Assembly (NCBI GenBank): GCA_015039365.1
Contig: WION01000028.1
Coordinates: 186,001-250,000, forward strand
Reading direction: 5' to 3'
Length of the DNA: 64,000 nt
From: Amanita rubescens
Lineage: Eukaryota; Basidiomycota; Agaricomycetes; Agaricales; Amanitaceae
Made by a program: the position numbers and the translations under genes. Within the stretch, counting starts at the first letter, position 1. Each line of letters opens with the position of its first letter. The notes beneath the pieces were generated by a model. That model did no database searches. It worked only from the letters and a program-made list of their open reading frames with translations, and was not told where the DNA came from. Positions 1 through 9,258 of the stretch are shown piece after piece.

Positions 1-2
1 TC

Positions 3-1208
3 ACGATATGCATATTGTATGTCGACGATATACTCTTTATGGGAAATGACGATTCCACCATTGTATCCATTAAAAAGAAATTTATGGAGATGTGGGAATG
101 TCGTGATCTTGGAAAGATCAAAGAGTATTTACGAATCCAAGTCAATTACAACCGTGATTTAGGATTCTTAGTCATAGATCAAGGTCCTTATGCTTTGAAG
201 GTTGTTAAACGATTTGGACTTGAAGATTGCAAGTCTGTACGCACACCGTTGCCTGCTGGGTATGCTCCTATAAAAAATGAAGGAGAATGCACACCACAGG
301 AACGATCTTATTATCAACAGATAATAGGATCCCTTCTATATCTCGCCTTAGGAACTAGGCCTGATATAATCTATGCAGTAATTTTGATGTCCCAATTTTC
401 ATCAAACCCGTCTCAAGAACATATTCAAAAAGCCTTGTATATAGTCAAATACATTGCTCATACCTTAAACGTAAAAATCGTTTATAGCGCCAAAGGCAAT
501 AATAAATTTAGAGCCTACGCTGACGCTGACTGGGCTGCTGATCGTAATACACGACGATCTATAAACGGTTATGTCTTAATGTTAGCTGGTGGTGCGGTAG
601 CTTGGACGAGTAGAAAACAAAAGACTGTAGCTCTGTCTTCGACTGAAGCAGAATACATATCTTTATCAGATGCTGCAAGACAGATTGCATGGGTTGAAAA
701 TCTATTTTACGAAATAGGTGCACCCATTAAAAGCATCTTACTTAGCGTAGACAACCAAGGCGCTATATTTTGGGCACAAAATCCTGCACAAGAACATCGT
801 TCTAAACATATTGATATTCGTTATCATTTCGTTCGCGAATTGATCGAGACTAAAAAGGTAGTCCTCGAATATATACCAACCAACGAACAGAATGCGGATC
901 TCATGACTAAGAATTTATCCTTTGAAAAGGTCAAATTCTTTAGAGAACGATTGGGACTTTCCTTAGAAGAATATCCGACTTCTACAAATGCATTAATCAA
1001 AAGACCAGAAAAATTAGAGTCTGAGGAAATTCGTGATTTGACGAAACTTATTCTTGATTGGCAAAATCTTGAATTAGATGGTATTGATTGTCTATCACAC
1101 AAGAAGTTGATGGAACTTCTTGATGGTCTTATTGATCAACAGGAATCGGATATAGATCCAAGGATATCTAAGCGAAGGGGTGTGTTAAATATAGAATTAT
1201 ATTTATAG
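3..1208 (+). CDS. Ty1/copia polyprotein, C-terminal part (RT and RNase H), cut by window edge
   Basis: This is the end of a Ty1/copia retrotransposon polyprotein. The frame is open from the first bases of the window, so the true start lies to the left. The catalytic reverse transcriptase motif YVDDI is at the very beginning. The RNase H domain follows, with the ADADWA, SSTEAEY and DNQGAI signatures and the HIDIRYHFVRE block usual in copia elements. After RNase H there is a tail of about 90 residues without a motif I know. The last nine codons run into the putative 3' LTR that begins at 1181. No stop or frameshift is visible in the 400 codons present. Codons are AT-rich compared with the complete copia element at 9074-13820, and the protein is clearly from a different lineage. 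Confidence 0.9.
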   Translation, partial: TICILYVDDILFMGNDDSTIVSIKKKFMEMWECRDLGKIKEYLRIQVNYNRDLGFLVIDQGPYALKVVKRFGLEDCKSVRTPLPAGYAPIKNEGECTPQERSYYQQIIGSLLYLALGTRPDIIYAVILMSQFSSNPSQEHIQKALYIVKYIAHTLNVKIVYSAKGNNKFRAYADADWAADRNTRRSINGYVLMLAGGAVAWTSRKQKTVALSSTEAEYISLSDAARQIAWVENLFYEIGAPIKSILLSVDNQGAIFWAQNPAQEHRSKHIDIRYHFVRELIETKKVVLEYIPTNEQNADLMTKNLSFEKVKFFRERLGLSLEEYPTSTNALIKRPEKLESEEIRDLTKLILDWQNLELDGIDCLSHKKLMELLDGLIDQQESDIDPRISKRRGVLNIELYL

Positions 1209-1540
1209 AATGATTAACTACTGATTGACTACAATCAATGTTACTCATATCGCTCGCGTCATCCTTTATGTATGACATAGAGATGACATCATAATGACTT
1301 CATTATGATATCATGGTGATATCATGATAGACTCATGATCACACCTTATGGTGTGCTTAGCACGCCATATCTTCCCATCTATACTATACGCTTACACATA
1401 TGTAGACACATATTTGTTCTCTCTTAGTATATAAACCTGTCCTGTATCGTAGAATAGGACAATCCATTCTCTTCCTCTTACTATCACTACTACGCCGAAG
1501 GGTAGTGCTAAGATCATATCGCAATAGGTAAGCTATTGCA
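1181..1540 (+). repeat. Putative 3' LTR of the first copia element
   Basis: A purine run (AGCGAAGGGG, 1171-1180) is followed directly by TGTGTTAAAT, the usual polypurine-tract/LTR junction of copia elements. The segment ends in ...ATTGCA at 1540, just before LINE sequence begins, giving TG...CA ends and a length of about 360 bp. A TATATAAA box near 1428-1435 would place the promoter inside the LTR. The 5' LTR lies outside the window, so the boundaries rest on the junction signals only. Confidence 0.6.
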
Positions 1541-1545
1541 CCTGC

Positions 1546-4329
1546 TCATGCTGTGGACACGCTCTCGCGTAGACCTGTCTTCTTCGTCATGTGAATCCTG
1601 GCGGCGTAACCGTAAATGCATAGATTGCACCATACATCCAGGGGGGGGATGTGAGCGATCATTTCTAGCGCGCCTGATGGGGATCCTCTAAAAGCGCCCG
1701 TTATCCATCTCAGAGCGAAGTTATGGACTCTCTTCATTTCCATCAACTGTTTCTTTACTCCTCTGCCATCCTCCGCATACCAAAGTGCGAGACCGTATGT
1801 AAGCACCGGAAGAGTGATTGCCTTGTAAGCTAAAGCGCGGTTCCTGGGACTCAATCCTCGACGCGAGTTTCCTAACATTCCGCAGGCTCTAATAGTACTG
1901 AACGCTTTGTTAGTATAGTATTTGACGTGATGGTGAAATTTAAGAAAAGGATCGAAAAAGAAACCTAGATATCTCCACACGCCGATCAGTTTGATCGTAA
2001 ACTCCCTTCCACCAGCTACGTAAACAAGGTTGGGTTGTCGTTTATGTTTAAAGGTTCTCGGTCCTTTGCTGAGGTCGTATGCGGCGAAGTGCATGAGTTC
2101 CGTCTTGGTTTGTTCGATTTGTATACCTATTTTCGCAAATACGTCTGTCAGCCGTTCAATAGCCGCTTTTAAGGTTAGCATGTTGTGATTCATTGTCAGG
2201 GACGACGCGCAGAGCGTGCTGTCGTCGACGAAAAAAAGGCAGTTAGTACTTAACTCAAGATCCCATTGGAAGTGGGACTTGAGGACGAGAGAAATATATA
2301 GCGCAGAGAGGACTGGCGACAAACAGTCTCCCTGTGGGGTGCCTAGGTCTGCGTCGAAAATGTGGGAGGTTTGTTTTCCCCATTTGTAAGCGGTGGTTCT
2401 ATCTTTAAAGAAAGAGGCGATGAGATTAGTAATTTTGTGACAGAATCCCTGTTTGGTTAGCAGCGTGACCATTACATCATGATTGATTGAAGGGAAAAAC
2501 TGCGCGATATCTACTGCCAGAACTGAGGTGAAGAGGCCTCTGTCTCTTGCTTCTGAGATCATGTCCATTAAAACCACTCCCACGTCTACCGTCGAGTGCT
2601 TTTGAATACCTCCGAACTGCCCAGGATGGAAGAGGTCATTTGCGATGCTGTCGAATTGGAGCCTTTTGGCGAGCATTTTGGTTAAAAGTTTTCCCATTAC
2701 CTTGAGGAGGGCTATGGGCCTATACGCCTTGGGTACAGAGTAGTCGTCCTTTTTTGGTTTGGGGATCACGACCGAGACTGCCTCCTTGAAGGATTTGGGC
2801 CAGTGGCTGGTGTCCAAAATGGCGTTGAAGATTTTTAGCAGAGCCATATCGGCGCCGGGCGTCAAGAGGGCAAGTTTCAGATGCCTCCAGGTGATGTGGT
2901 CGATGCCAGGGGCGGGTTTGTTCTTTGTGGTAGAGAGCGCGTCCCATAGTTCCTTCATTGATAGGTTAGGTGAGTCTCGTGGTTCGGCGTCACAGAGACC
3001 GTTGATGTAGGTCCAGTCTATTGTATTGGTAACGCTGGCTTTGTTGAATTGCTGGTGGAGTGATTCGAAGAGTTCGGTTTGGCTGGTGATCATGGAGCCG
3101 TCCGGTCGTTTGATCTGAGAGTAAGACGGGGGAGGGCGTGGTCGTATCCACTTGAGCGCTTCCCAGGGACTATTGGTAGCGGACATGGTTTTGAGCTTTT
3201 GTTCAAAGAAGGCGTTTCTGGCGTTCCTCGTCGTGGCTCTGTATTCTTTGAGGTTTGAGCGATTCCTCTCAGCTTCGTAAATTTCCTTCGCTATCTGACA
3301 TTCCTCCGTCCACCACCTCGTGGGGTTTCCTCCTGCCTTTCCCTTTCGGCAATTTCTAAGCCAGGCTCCGTGTATCCGGTTTTCCATGATATCGCATCCG
3401 TTGTCCACATTCTCCTTTGTCAGTCCTTCATCCAGAGATCGTGCATATTCCAATACCGCAGCTGTCACTCCGTTGATAAAAGCTTCCTCTTCATCTGTGT
3501 CTTCAGGAATGTATTCACCAGCATCGTCATCTTTGAAGTTGCCGAAACTCAGTCCTAATAGCAAATGGTCCGATCCGCCTCGGGCTCTGGTCTCGTTGGT
3601 GTGAATGAAGCGCTCGAAGTCCATGTAGTCTCTCCTGAGGAAGATGAGGTCGAGGACAGAAGAGCGGCCGTCGGGGTGATGCCATGTGGGCGCGCCGTCG
3701 TCGTTTACTAGGTTGAGATCGTTTTCAGTCATCTCCTCAAGAAGTTCATTGGCTATGCTATCGTTGAGCCTTTCTCGTCGCGGTTCCCATTCGACGTGGT
3801 GTAGGTTAAAATCGCCTTGTATGACGGTGGGCTCGAAGGCGGGGTCCCTGAGCTTGCGTATAAGGCAGCGGACCGCTGAGTTTCCTGTTTGTGGTCAATT
3901 ATAGATGTTGATTAGGGTACAGGAGGCATTGTCGAAAGTCCTGGTGACGTTGATGGTTAGGACATTTTCGTGAGGTATGACGTGTGGGTCGAGGGAAATG
4001 GAGTGAGACGAGAGTATTCTTCGGTTGACGTATATTGTGACCTGCGTGTTGGGATAGGCGTCATGCTTTTGGACGCATTCCCAGGCTTTGTGATGGACGG
4101 GGCCAATGACCGGGTCTCCATGTTCATCGGTGACGCTGATGGTGTTCCTTATGTGACTAAAGTTTGCTTCCTGAATAAAGATGAAGTCAGTACCTTCTGA
4201 GTAGTTCTCGAGTAAGTCGTGCGTCGTTTTACGGCTTTTATGTACATTTTGAAAAAGGAATTTAAAGTCAGAAATACAATTAAGAAGTGTTCGATTATAA
4301 ATAGGTTGGGTATTGGGCATATCAATCAT
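1546..4329 (-). pseudogene. LINE ORF2: APE endonuclease and reverse transcriptase, one in-frame stop
   Basis: ORF2 starts at 4329 with an apurinic-endonuclease-like domain (FIFIQEAN near the start, GDFN near 3800, GGSDH near 3565). Reverse transcriptase follows, with AVDIAQFFPSI, GTPQGDCLSP and the catalytic FVDDS. The reading frame is the same throughout (4329 and 3732 are in phase), but a single TGA at 3895-3897 interrupts the endonuclease after NIYN. No frameshift was found on either side. The C-terminus ends at 1546, next to the copia LTR, with no RNase H or zinc-finger tail. ORF2 would be made as a partial endonuclease peptide, so this copy is probably unable to move on its own. Confidence 0.85.
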
Positions 4330-7300
4330 AGGGTAACGTTGAATTTATCAGAGGTTGAGGTCTTGGCCTTACCTTTTCCTTTGTCATCTTCCGCTACCGC
4401 CAATTCACTATCCTCCACGTCATCGTCATCGATCCTGGCGAAAACTCGCTCCTCCTCATTGCTATCTTCTATCATGTCGTCATCGTTTTTCACTGGGAAA
4501 ACGAAAGCACTGCCTTTGGAAGCCCTGAGCGCTCCACTGCTTACGATTTGGAAACCGTCTTTGTCAAGGGTGGGTTTGCCGTTGTTGCTGCCGCTCGCTT
4601 TGGCGTTAATGCGTATGGGTCTAAACTTTGTTGTTGTGACAGTGGCCGGAGCGAGGATAGAGACTGTGTTGCCTTTGGAGTTTGCCTTGGCTCCGGACAG
4701 ACGATTGGCCTTGGATGTTTCCATTCTTTCCTTCTTTAGTTTGAGATATAACGCCTCTATGTCATTCCTGCTGTACCGTATGGCCCAGAAAGGACAGTTT
4801 TCTGAATCTGCAAAATGTGGGCCGTTGCAGTTGGCGCACATTGGGGCGCAGACGGTGCCTTTACCCTTCTTACACTTCTCACAGTTTTGTTCGTGCCTCC
4901 GCTCAACGTGTCCTCCTCCGCACTTCCTGCATTTTCGTTCTCCCGTGTAGCATGCAAGCGTACTATGGCCCCAGCGCAGACAGGTAGTGCAGCGTGGGAC
5001 GTGGTTCTTTTGAATCCACCGTCTACAGATTCTGCCCTCGCCCCAGAAGTTTACTCTGGTGTTCATGAGTTTTTTGCCGATGCTACCCATGTTGTCATCC
5101 ACGATAGTTACGATAAGAATGGTAGAATCCGGGAGGGGTTCGTCTTTCTTTCTGAGGAGACTGGCGCCTTTTCCCCAGAAGATAACATCTCGCCAGGCTG
5201 GGTGAAGCCGGATCTGCTGTTGGTAATCGCTTGGCGTGATCTCGTTGTCGTCTCCGTGTCTAGTTAAGACTGATAGGAACTTGAGGTCGGTGGTCGGGGG
5301 TTTATTTAGAACCGATGTGCCATGTTGGGAGTTGTCCGGCGTCCATTTATTGACAGCTGCTAGTAGGGCTAGAGCCATCTCGTCGGAGATGGCGCTATCG
5401 CAGGTGATGATGAGGTTGTTTCTGGTGGACCATCGTACGTCTTTGACCGGGTTTTTCTCAAACAACTTTTTCTCCTCTTCCGACAAATGAGGATTGACAG
5501 CTAGGGCTACTGCTTCTTGGAGAACTTTGCCGTAGAGGGACCTTAGTCGATCAGCGACGACTGAGGCTTGTACCTGGAGATGGAGTTCTGTAAGTCTCGT
5601 GCCATTGGCTGTGGGTTTGGTAACGAGGTTTCGGCGTGTTTGTAGTTGATTCCAAGATGGTTTGGGTGCACGTGCGTTGGTGGTGACGGTGTTGTCGTTA
5701 ACATTTTGTCCCACTTGGTTCATACGCCTCATTAGCTCGCTTACATCTTCTAATGGTTTGGCGGCTGTTGCTGCGTAGGTTTGTTTTCTGTTACGCCAGT
5801 CGGTTGGTTTTTCTTTGTGTTTGCCCGAGTCCGGTGTAGCCGCGGCAGCTGGCTTATTGTCTAAGAGCTTCGATGTGGCAATGAAGGCTTCAGCTGGCGA
5901 TATGCCCGGGACGCTCATAATTTGAGACATGGTACGAGTGAAGGTGTCATTAATTTTGACGTTGCCGTTGGAGTTGTCGTTTTGTGGTGCGCTTGTGGAG
6001 CGAGCGGCAGTGGATCCTGACCTGTTTCTGAAGGAGCCATCTCGAGTAGTACCAGGTAGAGGGCGGCGTCCCCTTTGTGCTGTTGCTTCCTCTATTTCGA
6101 CGCGGGCGGGAGTTACGAGCGGGGCCGCAGTGGGAGCTTCCTCCACATTGGCATCCACTTCCATGTTGGCGGGTTTGGCGGTAGAGTTGTTTAAGACAGC
6201 GGCGAGTTGGGTTTTCAAGCCAGTTAGCTGTTTTTGAAGAGCGCGGATTTCTACCTCAGCGTCGTCCGTCATTCTTTTACACTCCATCCTCATTCCCTCG
6301 ATTTCCATTCTTGCTGCATTCCTGCCTCCTGTCATTTCGGTGATTTCAGATATAAGCCGGCGGTTTTCACTCCTCAGGGCACCTATTTCATGGTTAGCAC
6401 CTCTAACTTCAACCTCCTTACTTAACACCCGTTCCTTAAGGTTTACTTCTCTGTCTTTGAGTGTGTTGAACCTGTTGTTAGCCTTCCGCAGTAAGTGATC
6501 AGAACCGGCCATGTTTTCTAGGATTCCAGCAGCTGTGTCGTCGCCGGCTTTCGTGGCAAGCTCCGAAAGTTTGTACATAAACTGTATGAAGTCCATTTTG
6601 TCTCCTTCAACTCTGCAGGTTCCGAAAATATCGAAGATTAAATATCCCAAGGTGCGCCAATTCAAGAAGTCAGATGAGAAGTATTTGACAAAGCCGCTGA
6701 CATTTTCGATATCAATGTCGCCTCTCTGAAGGAAGTGGTAAGGGTTGGTGTCGTCCAGAGTTGCCTTTTGGCCTTCATGGATGAAGCCTGGGATCGCGTT
6801 GGCATTTGTTTCAAGGCCTAGGTCAAGGACGAATTGTTTGCCCCTGGCAAGTGTGATCGTATCATCTTCGTCGGAATCCATATCGCTGTCACTGTCGTCA
6901 TCGCTGTTGCAAGCGCTGTTGCTACCGCTGATGCTGTTATTACGGTAAGATAGTCGCGATGTTGTCCTTAAAGTCGGATTGTGTTCCGAGAAGGGGTTAT
7001 CAACAGGGTCACTGGGTTTGGACGGTAGGGGGTTAAATCTGGATTCGGATTTAGCCCTGCTTGCGCGGCCGGTCTTAGGCGTTTTTGGTTCACGCCAAGT
7101 GTCAATTTCTTCCTCGCGTTCAGGGAAGGTGGAGGGGATAGGAGTAGGCGTAGGGATTCTGGACGGGGGATCAGATGGTGCTCCACCACGGAGGCGAGAA
7201 GCGGGTTGGGCATGTGGTTTAGTTTGTTCGACATTCATGGTTTGGAAGTGGGTGGTTATTATGTTGGTAATGCTGGGCATGATGGCGTTAATAAAGTTCG

Positions 7301-7640
7301 CCAAGAAGTCAGGATTGTGAGGAACAGCCGGAGCAACGTTGTTGATGACGGGCATGTGATACGGTGCAAGAGTGGAAGGAGGGACAGCCTGGGAAAAAAC
7401 CTGTGGGAAAACCATTGATGATGTTGCCCTGTGCAACGAGGTGGGCACGTTTGCGTGTGCGTAGGAGGAGGGCGCAAAGCCTGTCTCCTCTGGGAGGGGC
7501 AAACCCTTTCCCTCTGTGGGTGTCATAGTTAAAGCAGGAAAGAAATTTGCAACTCGCCTGGTAGTTGGCGATGCGGATCTAGACCTTTGGTGACCGTCAA
7601 GACCAAGGTGGTCTAGCAGGGGGGGTTCCCCTGGAAGCAT
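4326..7640 (-). CDS. LINE ORF1, gag-like RNA-binding protein
   Basis: An uninterrupted 1104-residue protein, presumably the nucleic-acid-binding partner of the LINE ribonucleoprotein. The N-terminal third is proline/serine rich with an acidic stretch (DDDSDSDMDSDEDD). A predicted coiled coil follows at about residues 400-500 (heptad-like LKERVLSKEVEVRG...LKTQLAAV). Near the C-terminus lie three cysteine/histidine clusters: CTTCLRWGHSTLAC is a CX2CX4HX4C knuckle, and two related ones start at CRKCGGGH and CANCNGPH. The stop codon overlaps the ORF2 start in the tetranucleotide ATGA (4326-4329), so ORF2 is likely translated by termination and reinitiation. The first ATG at 7640 was chosen because the upstream sequence is a purine-rich leader with no homologous extension. 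Confidence 0.85.
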   Translation of the reverse strand: MLPGEPPLLDHLGLDGHQRSRSASPTTRRVANFFPALTMTPTEGKGLPLPEETGFAPSSYAHANVPTSLHRATSSMVFPQVFSQAVPPSTLAPYHMPVINNVAPAVPHNPDFLANFINAIMPSITNIITTHFQTMNVEQTKPHAQPASRLRGGAPSDPPSRIPTPTPIPSTFPEREEEIDTWREPKTPKTGRASRAKSESRFNPLPSKPSDPVDNPFSEHNPTLRTTSRLSYRNNSISGSNSACNSDDDSDSDMDSDEDDTITLARGKQFVLDLGLETNANAIPGFIHEGQKATLDDTNPYHFLQRGDIDIENVSGFVKYFSSDFLNWRTLGYLIFDIFGTCRVEGDKMDFIQFMYKLSELATKAGDDTAAGILENMAGSDHLLRKANNRFNTLKDREVNLKERVLSKEVEVRGANHEIGALRSENRRLISEITEMTGGRNAARMEIEGMRMECKRMTDDAEVEIRALQKQLTGLKTQLAAVLNNSTAKPANMEVDANVEEAPTAAPLVTPARVEIEEATAQRGRRPLPGTTRDGSFRNRSGSTAARSTSAPQNDNSNGNVKINDTFTRTMSQIMSVPGISPAEAFIATSKLLDNKPAAAATPDSGKHKEKPTDWRNRKQTYAATAAKPLEDVSELMRRMNQVGQNVNDNTVTTNARAPKPSWNQLQTRRNLVTKPTANGTRLTELHLQVQASVVADRLRSLYGKVLQEAVALAVNPHLSEEEKKLFEKNPVKDVRWSTRNNLIITCDSAISDEMALALLAAVNKWTPDNSQHGTSVLNKPPTTDLKFLSVLTRHGDDNEITPSDYQQQIRLHPAWRDVIFWGKGASLLRKKDEPLPDSTILIVTIVDDNMGSIGKKLMNTRVNFWGEGRICRRWIQKNHVPRCTTCLRWGHSTLACYTGERKCRKCGGGHVERRHEQNCEKCKKGKGTVCAPMCANCNGPHFADSENCPFWAIRYSRNDIEALYLKLKKERMETSKANRLSGAKANSKGNTVSILAPATVTTTKFRPIRINAKASGSNNGKPTLDKDGFQIVSSGALRASKGSAFVFPVKNDDDMIEDSNEEERVFARIDDDDVEDSELAVAEDDKGKGKAKTSTSDKFNVTL

Positions 7641-7822
7641 GAGGCCAGGAATAGGGAAATGGATGGAAGAATAGGACGATGGAAAGGATGAGGGGAGAGG
7701 AGAAATGGGGGGGGAAGAGTCTTAGAAAGCAAAAGGGGGGGCTTCTTGTGAACTGGCAGGAGAGAATAGTAGCAGGAGATGTGGAACGTGTATAGACTCA
7801 GATAGGAAGGTGGTGGTAAAAG

Positions 7823-9073
7823 GTGTGTGGAAGGCGTCGGTCTCGCCAACTCTGTATCAAATGCGCAGGAAGTGGAAGGAAGAGGCGCGGTGAAGAAGTT
7901 GAAAACGTACATCACCTTCGACGACGGAAGCAACTGGGGTCTCGTCCCTACACCCTCGAAGGATAGTCAAGGACGAAAGGCCTCATGTAACACGGCCGAC
8001 AAAGAGAAGTGTTCACTGCATCTCCATTCGGTGACGACTCTTCGAAACTATGGACGCGTCTTTTCATTGCCTGCACCGGGTCTCGTGATGGGCGTGGGTT
8101 CGATAGGACAGAATTTGTTGTCCTATGAAGAGTGCGGCACGTTCCTGAGCACAGTCGCTGGTTTAACGTGGAAAATGATCAAAATAAACGCTCACAAGCA
8201 CCAAATCGGAGGCGTCGGCAGCATACTGGTGGTCGTCAACGATGAAGATGGGATCGACGAGATAAGCTACTCATTAGACTTTGGCAAGAATTGGTTAGTT
8301 GTCCCAACTCTGGTTGCCGCTTACGATTGCATCCGATCTTACTATCGCTTATAGGAAAGCTTACAAACTTGGCTTGAAAATGCGCGCTCGGGGGTTGACT
8401 ACTCTGCCCGACTCGACCTCTTTGAAGATTTTGCTCCTCGGAGAGGTGGCCAGGAAGGATAGGAAAGGTGGTATGGGTCGGGTGGCTGTTGTCCAGCTCG
8501 ATTTTGCGAATGTGCTCCCGAAGATGTGCGGAGGAGTGCGGGTGCTGAGCGTTTGATGGTCACAAGGTAAATGTTCGATTTTGGATGTCATTCGAATGCG
8601 ATGCTAAAGGATGTTGTGAAGCAATGGTACAAGCGTAGAAAGCCGGATGCAAACTGTTACGTCGGCGACAAGTTCATGGATCCCGTCGAACATAAAGAAA
8701 ATTGTCAATGCACGGATGCTGACTATGAATGGTAGGTGCACCCTTTCGTCTTGGAAGCACATGCTAATAGCCATTGCGGCAGCGACTACAACTTCATCCG
8801 ACAAAATAATGACTGTGTTCCCGCCGGGCCTGAACGTATCCCTGCCAACGTGTGCTCTGACCCCGATCAGATGTACTTGGGATCGTCTGGGTACAGGAAG
8901 ATTCCCGGAAATACATGCGAAGGCGGTGTACAGAAGGACACACCCAACTTACATCCAACGGCACACGTACGTTCATTTAATTGGCTCGCTCGGCACCACC
9001 GCTGACCTACGTTCGTAGGCGTATACCGTTCTCGAGTCAAGCACGGGATCCCTCTTTTTCCATATGACCATGT
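7823..9073 (+). pseudogene. VPS10/sortilin relic, end of first VPS10 domain
   Basis: Decayed copy of a fungal VPS10 (sortilin-type vacuolar sorting receptor). The reading starts at about 7823 in the middle of a VPS10 domain ([14 protein letters not shown], then [23 protein letters not shown]). An intact-looking 61-bp intron lies at 8294-8354 (GTTAGT...TAG) and rejoins the frame as NW/KAYKLGLKMRARGL. After about 8520 the frame is broken by stops. [15 protein letters not shown] is in another frame, and after a second intron-like gap [15 protein letters not shown] and [17 protein letters not shown] complete the cysteine-rich end of domain one. The N-terminus is replaced by the LINE, and much of the start of domain two is missing. 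It cannot encode a receptor. Confidence 0.85.
9069..9073. repeat. Target-site duplication, left copy (CATGT)
   Basis: CATGT immediately precedes the left LTR and is repeated exactly at 13821-13825 just after the right LTR, the 5-bp duplication expected for LTR-element integration. Confidence 0.95.
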
Positions 9074-9236
9074 TGTTGGCAGGGAAAATTTACCGGGGCG
9101 AGATTCTAAGGAACGAGCCTCAGTTATGATATAAAGAACTGAGGCGTGCAGGCGAACATTCGACGTATCAAATATCAATCAAATAAACATGCACAAATAT
9201 TGGACTTAGCCGTAGCGCAACGCTCGTACTCCAACA
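9074..9236 (-). repeat. 3' LTR of the complete copia element
   Basis: 163 bp, TGTTGG...CCAACA on the plus strand, identical to 13658-13820. On the element's strand it contains TTTATATC inside a perfect 9-bp inverted repeat (GCCTCAGTT/AACTGAGGC), presumably the promoter/R region. Here it should provide 3'-end formation. Confidence 0.95.
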
Positions 9237-9253
9237 CTCCCCTTCGAGCTGAG
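9237..9253 (-). other. Polypurine tract of copia element
   Basis: On the element's strand the sequence CTCGAAGGGGAG abuts the 3' LTR, a purine run in the position of the plus-strand primer for reverse transcription. Confidence 0.75.
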
Positions 9254-9258
9254 CAATA

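Larger units (their letters stand above)
1541..7822 (-). mobile_element. LINE (non-LTR retrotransposon), two ORFs, 3' end lost
   Basis: A two-ORF non-LTR retrotransposon on the minus strand: ORF1 (zinc-knuckle, gag-like) at 4326-7640 and ORF2 (APE endonuclease plus reverse transcriptase) at 1546-4329. The 5' UTR is about 180 bp and its junction with the VPS10 relic is near 7823. The architecture resembles fungal Tad/I-group elements, but ORF2 stops soon after the reverse transcriptase and has no RNase H domain. Its 3' end coincides with the copia LTR at 1540/1541. LINEs normally lose 5', not 3', sequence, so the missing part was probably separated by insertion of the copia element and may lie left of the window. 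Confidence 0.8.

Noticed and set aside
4219..4950. 243-codon plus-strand frame
   Set aside because: Antisense of LINE ORF1; no motif.
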